A stretch of 64,000 bases of DNA from Clostridia bacterium (GTDB lineage: Bacteria > Bacillota > Clostridia > RUG12999). Position 1 is the first letter of the stretch, and every line of letters begins with the position of its first letter. A program made the translations under genes and the position numbers. Where the stretch lies: NCBI GenBank assembly GCA_017467445.1, contig JAFTSG010000005.1:1-64000 (forward strand), given 5' to 3'. This document shows, piece after piece, positions 53,544 to 61,886 of this stretch. Below the pieces are notes generated by a model, which saw only the letters and a program-made list of their open reading frames with translations, was not told the DNA's origin and made no database searches.

Positions 53544-54083
53544 ATGCGAGCTGCTTTAAATAAAGACTTCAACATAAAAATTGCTTTATTATATATAATT
53601 GACAAATTCGGCGGCAAAGCTTCCGATGTGCAAATTACGGAGGTTTTCTCGAACGTTTGCGGCACAAACTATTTTTCAATGAAACAATGCGAATATGAGC
53701 TTGAAAAAGAAGCTTTTATCCATAGCTATTACTATGAAAATGAGCTTTATTATCTTATCACCGAACGAGGAAGCGAAGCTCTTTCGTTTATGTCCGAAAG
53801 GCTCATACATTCACTGCGCACAGAAATTACAGAATTTGTCAAGAATTATTCGTGCAAAGGCAAAACCAAAGAATTCATAAGCGAAGCCGTACCTGTTTCC
53901 GACCTTGACTATAACGTTCATATCAAATATGACGAGTTCAATATGCCGTCACTTGAGCTTTCGTTCCGTGCAGGCGGCAGAAAAGAAGCAACGGCACTTG
54001 CAAAGCTTCTTGAAAAGCACAAGGAAAAGATTTATAAAGACCTTTACAATTATATCATTAATCTTACAAACGAAGAGGAGTAA
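53544..54083 (+). CDS. DUF4364-family protein
   Basis: 179 residues. The N-terminal part (about 1-85) looks like a winged helix (FNIKIALLYIIDKFGG...LITERGSEALSFM), the rest is an alpha/beta region. This is the DUF4364 family, common in Clostridia and possibly a transcriptional regulator. GGAGGTGG precedes the ATG. It is followed directly by the YgjV-family gene. Confidence 0.85.
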   Translation: MRAALNKDFNIKIALLYIIDKFGGKASDVQITEVFSNVCGTNYFSMKQCEYELEKEAFIHSYYYENELYYLITERGSEALSFMSERLIHSLRTEITEFVKNYSCKGKTKEFISEAVPVSDLDYNVHIKYDEFNMPSLELSFRAGGRKEATALAKLLEKHKEKIYKDLYNYIINLTNEEE

Positions 54084-54089
54084 TGAATT

Positions 54090-54590
54090 TTGTACATATT
54101 TGCACAGATTATAGGAATTGCGGCACTTTGCTGTGCCGTATGCTCGTTTCAGCAGAATAATCACAAGAAAATACTGTTTTTCCAGATTTTATCGGGATTA
54201 CTTTTTACAATTCACTTCACTTTAATTAGTGCTACGCTCGGCGGTGTGCTGAACTTTTTCGGTATGCTCCGCAGTATTGTTTTTTACAATAAAGATAAAA
54301 AATGGGCCGAGGGTTCAAAATGGCTGTATATTTTCAGCGGCATATTTATTATAACGGGCATCTTATTCTGGGAAGGTCCTATCAGCCTGTTTCCCATGGT
54401 ATCTATGGTTATTTCAACCATATGCTTCTGGGTTACAAACCCAAAAAAAGTGCGTCTTCTTATGCTTCCGGCATCGCCGCTGTGGATGGTGTATAACCTG
54501 ATAAATAAATCCATAGGCGGTTTCCTTACAGAAACATTTGTGCTTTGCTCGGTTATCATAGGTATGATAAGATTTGATAGAAAAGCTTGA
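54090..54590 (+). CDS. YgjV-family membrane protein
   Basis: 166 residues with five to six membrane helices, in the pattern of the YgjV group (IIGIAALCCAVCSFQQNNHKK...LLFTIHF). The start is TTG at 54090 with GAGGAG 10 nt upstream. Function unknown. Its last codons contain the -35 box of the glycine riboswitch promoter. Confidence 0.82.
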   Translation: MYIFAQIIGIAALCCAVCSFQQNNHKKILFFQILSGLLFTIHFTLISATLGGVLNFFGMLRSIVFYNKDKKWAEGSKWLYIFSGIFIITGILFWEGPISLFPMVSMVISTICFWVTNPKKVRLLMLPASPLWMVYNLINKSIGGFLTETFVLCSVIIGMIRFDRKA

Positions 54591-54615
54591 CAAAGCTCAA
54601 TATGTGTTGTATAAT
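54587..54615 (+). promoter_or_regulatory. promoter of the glycine riboswitch transcript
   Basis: Perfect TTGACA (54587-54592) and TATAAT (54610-54615), 17-bp spacer, overlapping the end of the YgjV gene. Confidence 0.88.
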
Positions 54616-54634
54616 GTTAAAGGTTAAAATTTAA

Positions 54635-54816
54635 TAGATAGCTATGTGAAGTTTGCAGGGGAAGCAAATTTGCTGCCGAAGGAGTAAAACTCTCAGGCGC
54701 CTCATACTCGGGGCAGGGACTGCATACGGATAGCTCTCCGGAGAACCCTGAATAAGTCAGGTGCCGAAGGTGCAAGGCAAATTAAGCCAAATCTCTCAGG
54801 CAAAAGGACGGAAGTA
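54635..54816 (+). promoter_or_regulatory. tandem glycine riboswitch
   Basis: Two glycine aptamers in series. Aptamer I (about 54637-54729) has GCCGAAGGAGTAAAACTCTCAGGC and then GGGGCAGGGACTG. Aptamer II (about 54730-54816) has GTGCCGAAGGTGCAA, AATCTCTCAGGCAAAAGGACGGA. These are the conserved core segments of the class. Two hairpins follow, the second a strong terminator before the symporter gene. Glycine binding would set expression of the transporter. Confidence 0.95.
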
Positions 54817-54880
54817 AAAACCCTGTAATCGGGTTTTGTTTGTTTGTCTTTTAGAGTTGGTATGCACCAACTCTTTTTTA
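54817..54880 (+). terminator. expression platform of the glycine riboswitch
   Basis: A first hairpin AAAACCC/GGGTTTT (54817-54838) is followed by a second, AGAGTTGG/CCAACTCT (54853-54874), with seven T. The second is the intrinsic terminator. The first may be a competing or additional terminator. Confidence 0.8.
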
Positions 54881-54912
54881 TTTATATATAATTTTGTAAA
54901 GGGGATAGAATT

Positions 54913-56451
54913 ATGACATTCTTACAGTCACTTGAGCACTACAACGGTATTGTCAATACCTTTGTATGGACAACTCTCGGTCTTGTGCTCTTACTCGCAA
55001 CGGGTGTACTTACAACCATTCTCACAAAATTTTTCCAGATTTCACATATTGGTATGTGGTGGAAAAACACTATCGGTAGTTTATTTAAAAAAGATGTAAT
55101 CGGTCATTCAAAAGACAAAAAATCCATTTCACCGTTCCAGGCGCTTTGTACCGCACTTGCGGCAACAATCGGTGTTGGTAACATTGCCGGGGTTGCATCT
55201 GCAATTGCAATCGGCGGACCGGGTGCTGTTTTCTGGATGTGGGTTGCAGCATTTTTCGGCATGATGACAAACTATTCTGAAAACGTTCTCGGTATTTATT
55301 ATAGAAGAAGAAATGCAGACGGCGAATGGTCAGGCGGTGCAATGTACTACCTCCGCGACGGTCTTGGAAAATTAAAAGGCTGTAAATGGGTTGGAAAAAC
55401 ACTTGCTGTTCTTTTCTCAATTTTCACACTCCTTGCATCCTTCGGTATCGGTGCAATGGGTCAGGTAAACAAAATTGTTTTAAACCTCGAATCTGCATTC
55501 CGTATTGACGCACTTGCAAACATTCAGGTTTTCGACGGCGTATCTCTTTATGCGGTTATTCTTGGTATAATCCTTGTTATTATTGCAGGCCTTATTGTTC
55601 TTGGCGGTCTTAAAAGAATTGCCAACTTTGCAGAAAAGGTTGTACCGTTTATGGTTGTACTCTTTATCATCGGCAGTGTAACAATTGTTGCTGTAAATTA
55701 TGCCAACATTCTCCCTGCGTTCAAAGCAATATTTGCAACAGCATTCAAACCTGTTGCGGTTGCCGGCGGTGTAACAGGTGCACTTATTAAAACCGTTATG
55801 GTACAGGGTTTCAAACGTGGTGTATTCTCCAACGAAGCAGGTCTTGGTTCTTCCGTAATGGTACACTCCAACTCCAATGTTAAAGAACCTGTAAAACAGG
55901 GTATGTGGGGTATTTTTGAAGTGTTTGCGGATACAATGGTTGTATGTACACTTACAGCTCTTGTAGTTCTTACATCAGGTGTATATCCAAACCTTTATGC
56001 TCCGGTAGGTTCAGTAACCGACAGCCCGACAATGGTTGCAGATGCATTCAACACCGTATTCGGTTTCTGGAACATAGGTGGAAAATTCATTGCTATTGCA
56101 ATATTCCTGTTTGCTTTTACAACAGTTCTCGGCTGGGACCACTACGGCTCAAAGGCATGGGAATATCTGTTTGGTACGAAAACAGTAAAACTGTATAAGG
56201 TTCTTCACCTTGTAACCATTATGCTCGGTGCGCTCCTTACATCATCACTTGCATGGGACATTTCCGATACATTCAACGGTCTTATGATGATACCCAACTT
56301 AATTGGTGTTATCGTTCTTTCTCCGCTTGTAATGAAAATCACAAGCAACTACATAAAGAGAAAGAAAAAAGGTGCTGATGTAAAACCAATGCTTTCAGTA
56401 TTTGAAGATATTCAGTCGGCTCACGAAAAAGAGCTTTCTGAAGAAGAATAA
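54913..56451 (+). CDS. sodium:amino acid symporter (AGCS family)
   Basis: 512 residues with ten to eleven membrane helices. Family motifs: PFQALCTALAATIGVGNIAGVA, GPGAVFWMW and GGAMYYL near the N-terminal third, and QGFKRGVFSNEAGLGSS. AGCS proteins move alanine or glycine with Na+. Control by a glycine riboswitch points to glycine as substrate. AAGGGGA precedes the ATG; a strong terminator follows. Confidence 0.95.
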   Translation: MTFLQSLEHYNGIVNTFVWTTLGLVLLLATGVLTTILTKFFQISHIGMWWKNTIGSLFKKDVIGHSKDKKSISPFQALCTALAATIGVGNIAGVASAIAIGGPGAVFWMWVAAFFGMMTNYSENVLGIYYRRRNADGEWSGGAMYYLRDGLGKLKGCKWVGKTLAVLFSIFTLLASFGIGAMGQVNKIVLNLESAFRIDALANIQVFDGVSLYAVILGIILVIIAGLIVLGGLKRIANFAEKVVPFMVVLFIIGSVTIVAVNYANILPAFKAIFATAFKPVAVAGGVTGALIKTVMVQGFKRGVFSNEAGLGSSVMVHSNSNVKEPVKQGMWGIFEVFADTMVVCTLTALVVLTSGVYPNLYAPVGSVTDSPTMVADAFNTVFGFWNIGGKFIAIAIFLFAFTTVLGWDHYGSKAWEYLFGTKTVKLYKVLHLVTIMLGALLTSSLAWDISDTFNGLMMIPNLIGVIVLSPLVMKITSNYIKRKKKGADVKPMLSVFEDIQSAHEKELSEEE

Positions 56452-56458
56452 AAACCAA

Positions 56459-56486
56459 AAAACCCCGCCATCGGCGGGGTTTTTTG
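56459..56486 (+). terminator. intrinsic terminator of the symporter gene
   Basis: The stem AACCCCGCC/GGCGGGGTT with loop ATC is followed by a T run. Confidence 0.9.
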
Positions 56487-56487
56487 T

Positions 56488-56516
56488 TTGACAAACTTCT
56501 ACTTATGTGATACAAT
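56488..56516 (+). promoter_or_regulatory. promoter of azlC-azlD
   Basis: TTGACA (56488-56493) and TACAAT (56511-56516), 17-bp spacer, immediately behind the symporter terminator. Confidence 0.8.
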
Positions 56517-56552
56517 TTTTGCTTAGGAATACGACACTTTTTTGGAGGAAAA

Positions 56553-57263
56553 ATGAAAGAAAATACATATCTTCGCGGACTTAAGAACGGTCTTGCAATA
56601 GGGCTTGGTTACCTTTCCGTTTCGTTCGGATTCGGTATTACCGCCGTGGGCAAAGGTCTTTCGGGTCTTGAGGCAATTCTTATATCAATGACAAATTTAA
56701 CATCGGCAGGTCAGCTTGCCGGAATTACGGTAATTGCCGCGTGCGGCAGCGTGCTTGAGCTTATGCTGACCCAGCTTATTATCAACCTGCGTTACTGTCT
56801 TATGGGGCTTGCGCTTACGCAAAAGCTTGATAATAGCTTCTCCACACTTCACCGTCTTTTTATTTCGTTTGGTATAACGGACGAAATTTTTGCCGTTGCA
56901 TCTGCTGAAAAAGGAAGTTTAAACCGGCGGTTTATGTACGGACTTATAACACTTCCTTACATAGGCTGGGCGCTTGGCACGACGCTTGGCGCATTTGCAG
57001 GGCAAATCCTGCCGGAAAGCGTTTGCAGCGCACTCGGTATTGCAATCTACAGTATGTTTATTGCAATTATCATCCCCGATACAAAAACCGAAAAAGGCGT
57101 CCTTCTGGCAGTGATTTTATCCTCCGCTTTAAGCTGTATTTTCTATTTTGTGCCATGGTTTTCATGGTTGCCGCAAGGATTTGCAATTATAATATGCGCG
57201 GTTCTGGTATCTGCCGTTCTGGCATACTTTTTCCCAAAAAACTTTGAGGAGGAAGAAGCATGA
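56553..57263 (+). CDS. azlC: AzlC-family branched-chain amino acid exporter, large subunit
   Basis: 236 residues with about six to eight membrane helices and the AzlC start pattern (GLKNGLAIGLGYLSVSFGFG) and LRYCLMGLALTQK. With AzlD it forms an exporter for branched-chain amino acids or their analogues. TTGGAGG lies upstream. It overlaps azlD by 4 bp. Confidence 0.93.
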   Translation: MKENTYLRGLKNGLAIGLGYLSVSFGFGITAVGKGLSGLEAILISMTNLTSAGQLAGITVIAACGSVLELMLTQLIINLRYCLMGLALTQKLDNSFSTLHRLFISFGITDEIFAVASAEKGSLNRRFMYGLITLPYIGWALGTTLGAFAGQILPESVCSALGIAIYSMFIAIIIPDTKTEKGVLLAVILSSALSCIFYFVPWFSWLPQGFAIIICAVLVSAVLAYFFPKNFEEEEA

Positions 57264-57562
57264 CAAACTTTTTTATATATTTACTCGCCATGGCAGGCGT
57301 AACATACCTTATCCGTATGCTTCCGTTTACCTTTATGCGAAAGAAAATAAAATCAGTGTTTATACGAAGCTTTTTGTATTATGTCCCCTATGCCGTTCTC
57401 GGTGCAATGACGTTTCCGTATATTTTCTATTCAACAGGAAATGTAATCACCGCATCGGCAGGCGCGGCCTGCGCACTTGTTCTTGCATATTTTAACCGTT
57501 CACTTATTACCGTTGCAGTATGCTCGTCAGTAATTGCATTTATAACAGGATTATTAATATAA
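57260..57562 (+). CDS. azlD: AzlD-family exporter, small subunit
   Basis: 100 residues with four membrane helices; AzlD motif TYLIRMLPFTF and VPYAVLGAMTFP. It is the partner subunit of AzlC, translated in coupling (ATGA overlap), and ends at a bidirectional terminator. Confidence 0.93.
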   Translation: MTNFFIYLLAMAGVTYLIRMLPFTFMRKKIKSVFIRSFLYYVPYAVLGAMTFPYIFYSTGNVITASAGAACALVLAYFNRSLITVAVCSSVIAFITGLLI

Positions 57563-57593
57563 AAAAGAGTTGCTAAAAAGCAACTCTTTTTTG
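57561..57593. terminator. bidirectional terminator after azlD and the antiporter gene
   Basis: The stem AAGAGTTGC/GCAACTCTT has A and T runs on both sides, between convergent genes. Confidence 0.88.
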
Positions 57594-57615
57594 TTAGTTT
57601 GACAAATCATTAGTT

Positions 57616-58905
57616 TTATTTGTTTTTTGCGGCATCAAGTTTATGCTGACGTCTGTGTTTAACTTCGTGCGGAATCGGTTTAATATCGCCTGCTGCCTGA
57701 AGTGCCTGACGTGTAAGAAGCGGACCTACAAGTTCATATATAAGCACCGCAAAAAGTGTTATATTTCTTATAAGACTTCCCTGCTCACCAAGTTGCATTG
57801 CTGTGGCGCACATTCCAAGCGCAACCCCTGCCTGCGGCAAAAGTGTAATACCAAGGTATTTACAGATGCTGGGCGAACATTTTGTAAGCTTTGCACTTCC
57901 CATTGCACCGAAATATTTACCGAGCGAACGGAAAATGATATATACAGCACCGATAATTACGATTGCCATATCCATAAACACGCCAAGTTCAAGTTCCGCA
58001 CCGCTTATTACGAAAAACAGCGCCAAAAGCGGCGTTGACCATTTATCCGCTCTTTCCATAAGGTCATGTGAAAGCGGACAAATATTGCAGAATACTGTAC
58101 CAAGCATCATACAAACAAGAAGTGATGAAAAGCTTATATGTACGGGTCCTATATGGAAATCAATCATAGAAAGTGCAACCGTCGCAAATACAAACGCAAT
58201 TGTCATATTAAGACGATTTGTGTTTGAGTTGAACATTTTTTCAAGCTGGGTAAGTACCCATCCCATTATTGTCCCAAGTCCGAGAGAAGCTATAATTTCC
58301 ACAAGCGGATTTACAATGATTGAGATAAAATCAATTTGGTTTGTAACAAGTGTTTTTGCGATACCGAAAGATACTGCAAATACAACAAGACCAACCGCAT
58401 CATCAAGAGCAACTATAGGCAGAAGCAGTCTTGTAAGCGGACCGTCTGCTTTGTACTGACGGACAACCATAAGTGTTGCTGCGGGAGCTGTTGCTGTTGC
58501 AATTGCACCAAGCACAATTACCTGCGGAAGTGTAAGTTTATCCGGCATTGCAAGATGCACAAGATAAAGCGCAATATCAACAAGAAGTGTAGCCACAAGT
58601 GCCTGAGGTATACCGATTACCGTTGCCGCTTTACCCGTTTTTTTAAGCTCTTCAAGATGAAATTCGCTTCCGATTGAAAATGCAATAAAGCCAAGCGCTA
58701 CTTCGGAAACAAGTTTAAGTGCTTCCACAGCTTCACCCGATGCAAATCCAAAACCTTCTATTCCCAGTCTGCCGATGCAGTACGGACCGATAAGTACGCC
58801 GGCAATAAGATATGCCGTTACTGACGGCAATTTAAGCGGTTTAAACGCTCTTGTCATAAGAAGTCCGGCAAGCAGTGCCACCGAAACTGATAACAATGTG
58901 CTCAT
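57616..58905 (-). CDS. cation:proton antiporter (Na_H_Exchanger/KefB type)
   Basis: 429 residues with about twelve membrane helices. It has the CPA2-like core with GAIATATAPAATLMV and LDDAVGLVVFAVSFG. No C-terminal nucleotide-binding (TrkA-N) domain is present; the end is short and basic. Cation specificity cannot be told. A promoter-like TTGACA-18-TAAAAT lies upstream (about 58944-58973). Confidence 0.88.
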   Translation of the reverse strand: MSTLLSVSVALLAGLLMTRAFKPLKLPSVTAYLIAGVLIGPYCIGRLGIEGFGFASGEAVEALKLVSEVALGFIAFSIGSEFHLEELKKTGKAATVIGIPQALVATLLVDIALYLVHLAMPDKLTLPQVIVLGAIATATAPAATLMVVRQYKADGPLTRLLLPIVALDDAVGLVVFAVSFGIAKTLVTNQIDFISIIVNPLVEIIASLGLGTIMGWVLTQLEKMFNSNTNRLNMTIAFVFATVALSMIDFHIGPVHISFSSLLVCMMLGTVFCNICPLSHDLMERADKWSTPLLALFFVISGAELELGVFMDMAIVIIGAVYIIFRSLGKYFGAMGSAKLTKCSPSICKYLGITLLPQAGVALGMCATAMQLGEQGSLIRNITLFAVLIYELVGPLLTRQALQAAGDIKPIPHEVKHRRQHKLDAAKNK

Positions 58906-58986
58906 AATTTTCTCTTCTTTCTCTTAATTTTCAAATACCACTATATTTTACAACAATCCTATGTAAAATGTCAACAATTTAATACA

Positions 58987-59030
58987 TAAAAAAGCAGTTT
59001 TGCATTAGCGTTTCTTTAGCAAAACTGCCG
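58987..59030 (-). terminator. intrinsic terminator of the MBL-fold gene
   Basis: The stem GCAGTTTTGC/GCAAAACTGC has a 16-nt interior and a T run on the minus strand. Confidence 0.8.
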
Positions 59031-59035
59031 ATTAA

Positions 59036-59905
59036 TTATTCACCAAGTCCAAATTCACGTTCAATAAGATTAACCGTTATCCCGATATTAAGCTCCATTG
59101 CATCAATCGGATAAACCTCCTCGATATATCCGTGATAAAACTTATCCTTGAACATCTGGGCTACCTCTTCTTTAGAACACCCGTTTTTAAGCATTTCCAC
59201 CATTTTTTCTGTTGTTTCAATAAGCGTCGGTTTTGCTTTTCCAAGATAAATTTTGGTTTCGTTTTCGTTAAGCACGCCGTAGTGCGGCGCGAGCACCTTG
59301 AGAGTATCAAGTGCCAGTACTTTATCTATGGATTCAAGCGCCATATTATATCCCACAAGCACCGACGGCACAACATCGTCTTTTCCGTTGAAAACTCCAA
59401 TGGTTTCACAGCTTAAAAGAAGTTTTTCCGCTTTGCAATAATATCCGACTGAGCATTTTGTATGCCCCGGCAAATTGATTACCGTAAATTCCATATCCCC
59501 TGCTTTAACCACATCGCCTTCAGCAACCGGAATGTCTACACGAAGATTGTCAATTTGATCTTCATAGCTATCCACCCCGCAGGTTTTTGCAAACTTACTG
59601 TCAAGGTCCTGCATTACGGCTTTTGCTGTAGGTTTGGCAAAAATTTTTGCCGCATATTCCCCTGCAACAACCTTTGCGTCCGGCCAGTATTCCAGCGCAT
59701 ATGCTGCACCGTATGCGTGGTCGTAATGAGAATGTGTAAGGAAAATATAATCGAGGCTTCTCTCCCCAAGTATGCTTTTTATTTTATCAGCTACGGCATA
59801 TCCCGTAAACCCGAATCCCGAATCGTACATTATTGCAGTTTTGCCGTCATCAAGTAAAAACGCACTGTCGCCGGGATTAACTCTTATATCTGTTATTTTA
59901 ATCAT
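59036..59905 (-). CDS. MBL-fold metallohydrolase
   Basis: 289 residues from ATG 59905 (GGAAGG 8 nt upstream; a GTG at 59914 is less likely). Metal motif THSHYDHAYG (about 55-64), then LPGHTKCSVGY and APHYGV supply the remaining His ligands. The N-terminal two thirds are the metallo-beta-lactamase fold; the last 80 residues form a helical tail. Substrate unknown. It is a single gene with its own promoter and terminator. Confidence 0.88.
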   Translation of the reverse strand: MIKITDIRVNPGDSAFLLDDGKTAIMYDSGFGFTGYAVADKIKSILGERSLDYIFLTHSHYDHAYGAAYALEYWPDAKVVAGEYAAKIFAKPTAKAVMQDLDSKFAKTCGVDSYEDQIDNLRVDIPVAEGDVVKAGDMEFTVINLPGHTKCSVGYYCKAEKLLLSCETIGVFNGKDDVVPSVLVGYNMALESIDKVLALDTLKVLAPHYGVLNENETKIYLGKAKPTLIETTEKMVEMLKNGCSKEEVAQMFKDKFYHGYIEEVYPIDAMELNIGITVNLIEREFGLGE

Positions 59906-59939
59906 TGTTTTCACCTTCCATATTTAACCTGTATTATAT

Positions 59940-59968
59940 ATTTTATCACACATTTCGCCATATTGCAA
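59940..59968 (-). promoter_or_regulatory. promoter of the MBL-fold gene
   Basis: On the minus strand TTGCAA (59963-59968) and TAAAAT (59940-59945), 17-bp spacer. Confidence 0.6.
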
Positions 59969-60001
59969 GAAAAAAGGCGCTTTGCAAAATGCAAAGCACC
60001 T
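59969..60001 (-). terminator. intrinsic terminator of the DUF1874 gene
   Basis: The stem GGTGCTTTGC/GCAAAGCGCC on the minus strand is followed by six T. Confidence 0.85.
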
Positions 60002-60015
60002 TTTTATTTTTAGGG

Positions 60016-60399
60016 TTATTTAAGTCTCATCAAGTGCTGGCAGTAAACATATACATTCTGTATTTTTTTAGCCTCAACACCATCATCAGCCTGAATTACC
60101 GGCTGTGTTTCAGAAGGAGTTACATATAGCTTGAACACAATTGCATCCTGACCGGGACGCATATTACGAATATGCTTATATTCAAAGTCACGGCGCATAA
60201 TGCCAAGATAATCAAAAATAATTGTTTCAATTTCCGTATTGCTGAAACAACGAAGAATATCTTCTTCTTTATGAATATCAAGCAGATGTTTTGCTTCTTC
60301 AAAAGTAAGGTTCTGGCATTTGAATTCTCCCTCGTTCAAAACTGACATCATACTGCTGTTGTCAAGTAACAACAATGGCAAATCTTTAGAATTGTTCAT
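60016..60399 (-). CDS. DUF1874 (STIV B116-like / YddF-like) protein
   Basis: 127 residues. The pattern LPLLLLDNSS...EGEFKCQNLTFEEAKHLL...EDILRCFSNTEIETIIFDYLGI...GQDAIVFKLYVTPSE follows the DUF1874 fold known from archaeal virus STIV ORF B116 and from Bacillus YddF on the ICEBs1 element. It is longer than typical members and its middle differs, so the assignment is by pattern only. AAAGGAGG precedes the ATG. It has a consensus promoter plus a palindromic operator, both lying over the end of the glycosyltransferase gene. B116 is reported to bind DNA; the role here is unknown. Confidence 0.65.
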   Translation of the reverse strand: MNNSKDLPLLLLDNSSMMSVLNEGEFKCQNLTFEEAKHLLDIHKEEDILRCFSNTEIETIIFDYLGIMRRDFEYKHIRNMRPGQDAIVFKLYVTPSETQPVIQADDGVEAKKIQNVYVYCQHLMRLK

Positions 60400-60424
60400 A
60401 TATTATACCTCCTTTTTTGTTAAG

Positions 60425-60446
60425 TTAACATCAATATTTATGTTAA
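60425..60446 (-). promoter_or_regulatory. palindromic operator of the DUF1874 gene
   Basis: The 22-bp palindrome TTAACATAAAT/ATTGATGTTAA (one mismatch) lies between the promoter and the Shine-Dalgarno and overlaps the stop codon of the glycosyltransferase gene. The 13-mer TAATAAATTAACA is shared with the glycosyltransferase promoter (61791-61803). Confidence 0.6.
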
Positions 60447-61765
60447 TTTATTACATTATACACACTTTTTGCCGTTTTGTCAACAAAATTTTTCATTTTT
60501 ATAAATATATGTCTAAATTGCTTGTACATATACTGAAAGCCATATGCCGAAATCATTATAATAAAGCACATTACCATATACATATATCTTGAAAAACAAT
60601 AATATGGTAAATGGATACAGTTGAACAAAAGCACCGTAACAAGAATCATCCCCGTTTCCGCATTTATTCGCTTTTGTATTATCATAAACAGTACACTTGC
60701 CACAAAAACTACAAGCAGGGCGCGGTGATATACCGTTATAGGCAGATAAGTACCTAAATATATCGGATACCACATATACGGCAAACTGAAATTCCTTATG
60801 GTTTTTCCCACAGTATACCAGCGCAGATACTCTACTGTATTATGTTTAATATTATATTTAAAAAGCCTGTTTGCAATTTCGTGTTCCGCCGCATCTGCCG
60901 AAATTTCGCTGTCACCGTAGTCAATATCATTTGTATTAACTACTGCAAGTAACTTTTCACGTTCTTCGGCCGAATAGTCTATTATTGTACCCTGCATTTT
61001 CGGATTGCCCGAAGATAAGGTCAGCGGAATAAACCTGTCAAACACCTCAAAATTTCTTATAACCCACGGCGACATAATTATCACAAACGGAATTGCTACA
61101 CATACTGCAAATTTCGCCATATCTTTAATGCCGATTTTTTTAAAGAGCCAATATATAAAAATAACAATTCCCAAAACTGTCATTGTAGCCCTGAACATTA
61201 CAGCTATCGCCCACATTGTACCCGCTATAAAAAGGAGTCGTTTTTGTTTCGTTTCCGTGCCCCATATGAGAAAATATATCATAAGCAAAAATGCTGTATA
61301 TGCAGGCACTTCCGTCAGCACTACAGTTGAAACATAAATATTCGGCAGATAAAAAAATGAAAGCACCATAGTAATAAGAGCAACTCTGGAATTAAAAATT
61401 TTTCTTGCAATAAAAAATACCATATATAAATTAAACGTCTGCAAGATTGCAAAAACAATTCTTACCGGCATAACTGCGCCCGGGGCGCCGAACAAAGCCA
61501 CAAAGGGGCTGAGAAAAAGCGTAATCCCCGGCATAATGAACACCGTAGGCTTGTCCGGATATCCGTATGTCAACTGCCCTGTTTTTATAAATGTTTGGGC
61601 ACTACGCAGATATTTTACATCATCATCGTCATAAAGTTCAAAACTGCCGAGGAGTAGTTTATCATTATAATAAAGCGATGCAAAAATGCAAGCAAAAAGC
61701 ATTGCCGCCATTAGTATTATTACAGCCATTTTTACCGATTTTGATTCTGCCGCTATCGAAAACAT
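60443..61765 (-). CDS. GT39/ArnT-like membrane glycosyltransferase
   Basis: 440 residues with about eleven to twelve membrane helices. The first outer loop holds an acidic motif (LYDDDDVKYLRSAQ) typical of GT-C enzymes of the PMT/ArnT group, which use lipid-linked sugars; the large loop at about 265-320 is also characteristic. It probably transfers a sugar to a lipid, polymer or protein outside the membrane. The target is unknown. It has its own operator-bearing promoter and its 3' end carries the promoter of the DUF1874 gene. Confidence 0.8.
   Translation of the reverse strand: MFSIAAESKSVKMAVIILMAAMLFACIFASLYYNDKLLLGSFELYDDDDVKYLRSAQTFIKTGQLTYGYPDKPTVFIMPGITLFLSPFVALFGAPGAVMPVRIVFAILQTFNLYMVFFIARKIFNSRVALITMVLSFFYLPNIYVSTVVLTEVPAYTAFLLMIYFLIWGTETKQKRLLFIAGTMWAIAVMFRATMTVLGIVIFIYWLFKKIGIKDMAKFAVCVAIPFVIIMSPWVIRNFEVFDRFIPLTLSSGNPKMQGTIIDYSAEEREKLLAVVNTNDIDYGDSEISADAAEHEIANRLFKYNIKHNTVEYLRWYTVGKTIRNFSLPYMWYPIYLGTYLPITVYHRALLVVFVASVLFMIIQKRINAETGMILVTVLLFNCIHLPYYCFSRYMYMVMCFIIMISAYGFQYMYKQFRHIFIKMKNFVDKTAKSVYNVIN
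60455..60483 (-). promoter_or_regulatory. promoter of the DUF1874 gene
   Basis: Perfect TTGACA (60478-60483) and TATAAT (60455-60460) on the minus strand, 17-bp spacer, inside the last codons of the glycosyltransferase gene. Confidence 0.85.
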
Positions 61766-61782
61766 TAACTTTGCCCTTTCTT

Positions 61783-61828
61783 TTAACTTGTGTTAATTTA
61801 TTATACCCAGTTATTGGACAAAAGTTAA
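61783..61828 (-). promoter_or_regulatory. promoter and GTTAAC-type operator of the glycosyltransferase gene
   Basis: On the minus strand TTAACT (61823-61828) and TATAAT (61800-61805) are 17 bp apart. The -35 lies in a GTTAAC box, and TTAACACAAGTTAA (61783-61796) follows the -10. The downstream box resembles the operator at 60425-60446. Confidence 0.55.
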
Positions 61829-61835
61829 CTAAAAT

Positions 61836-61867
61836 GCCCCAATTTGTGAAAAAACACAAATTGGGGC
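61836..61867 (-). terminator. hairpin after lysA
   Basis: The perfect 13-bp stem GCCCCAATTTGTG/CACAAATTGGGGC has a short ATTTT tail on the minus strand. Confidence 0.7.
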
Positions 61868-61886
61868 TGTTCGTATGCCGAGGCAT

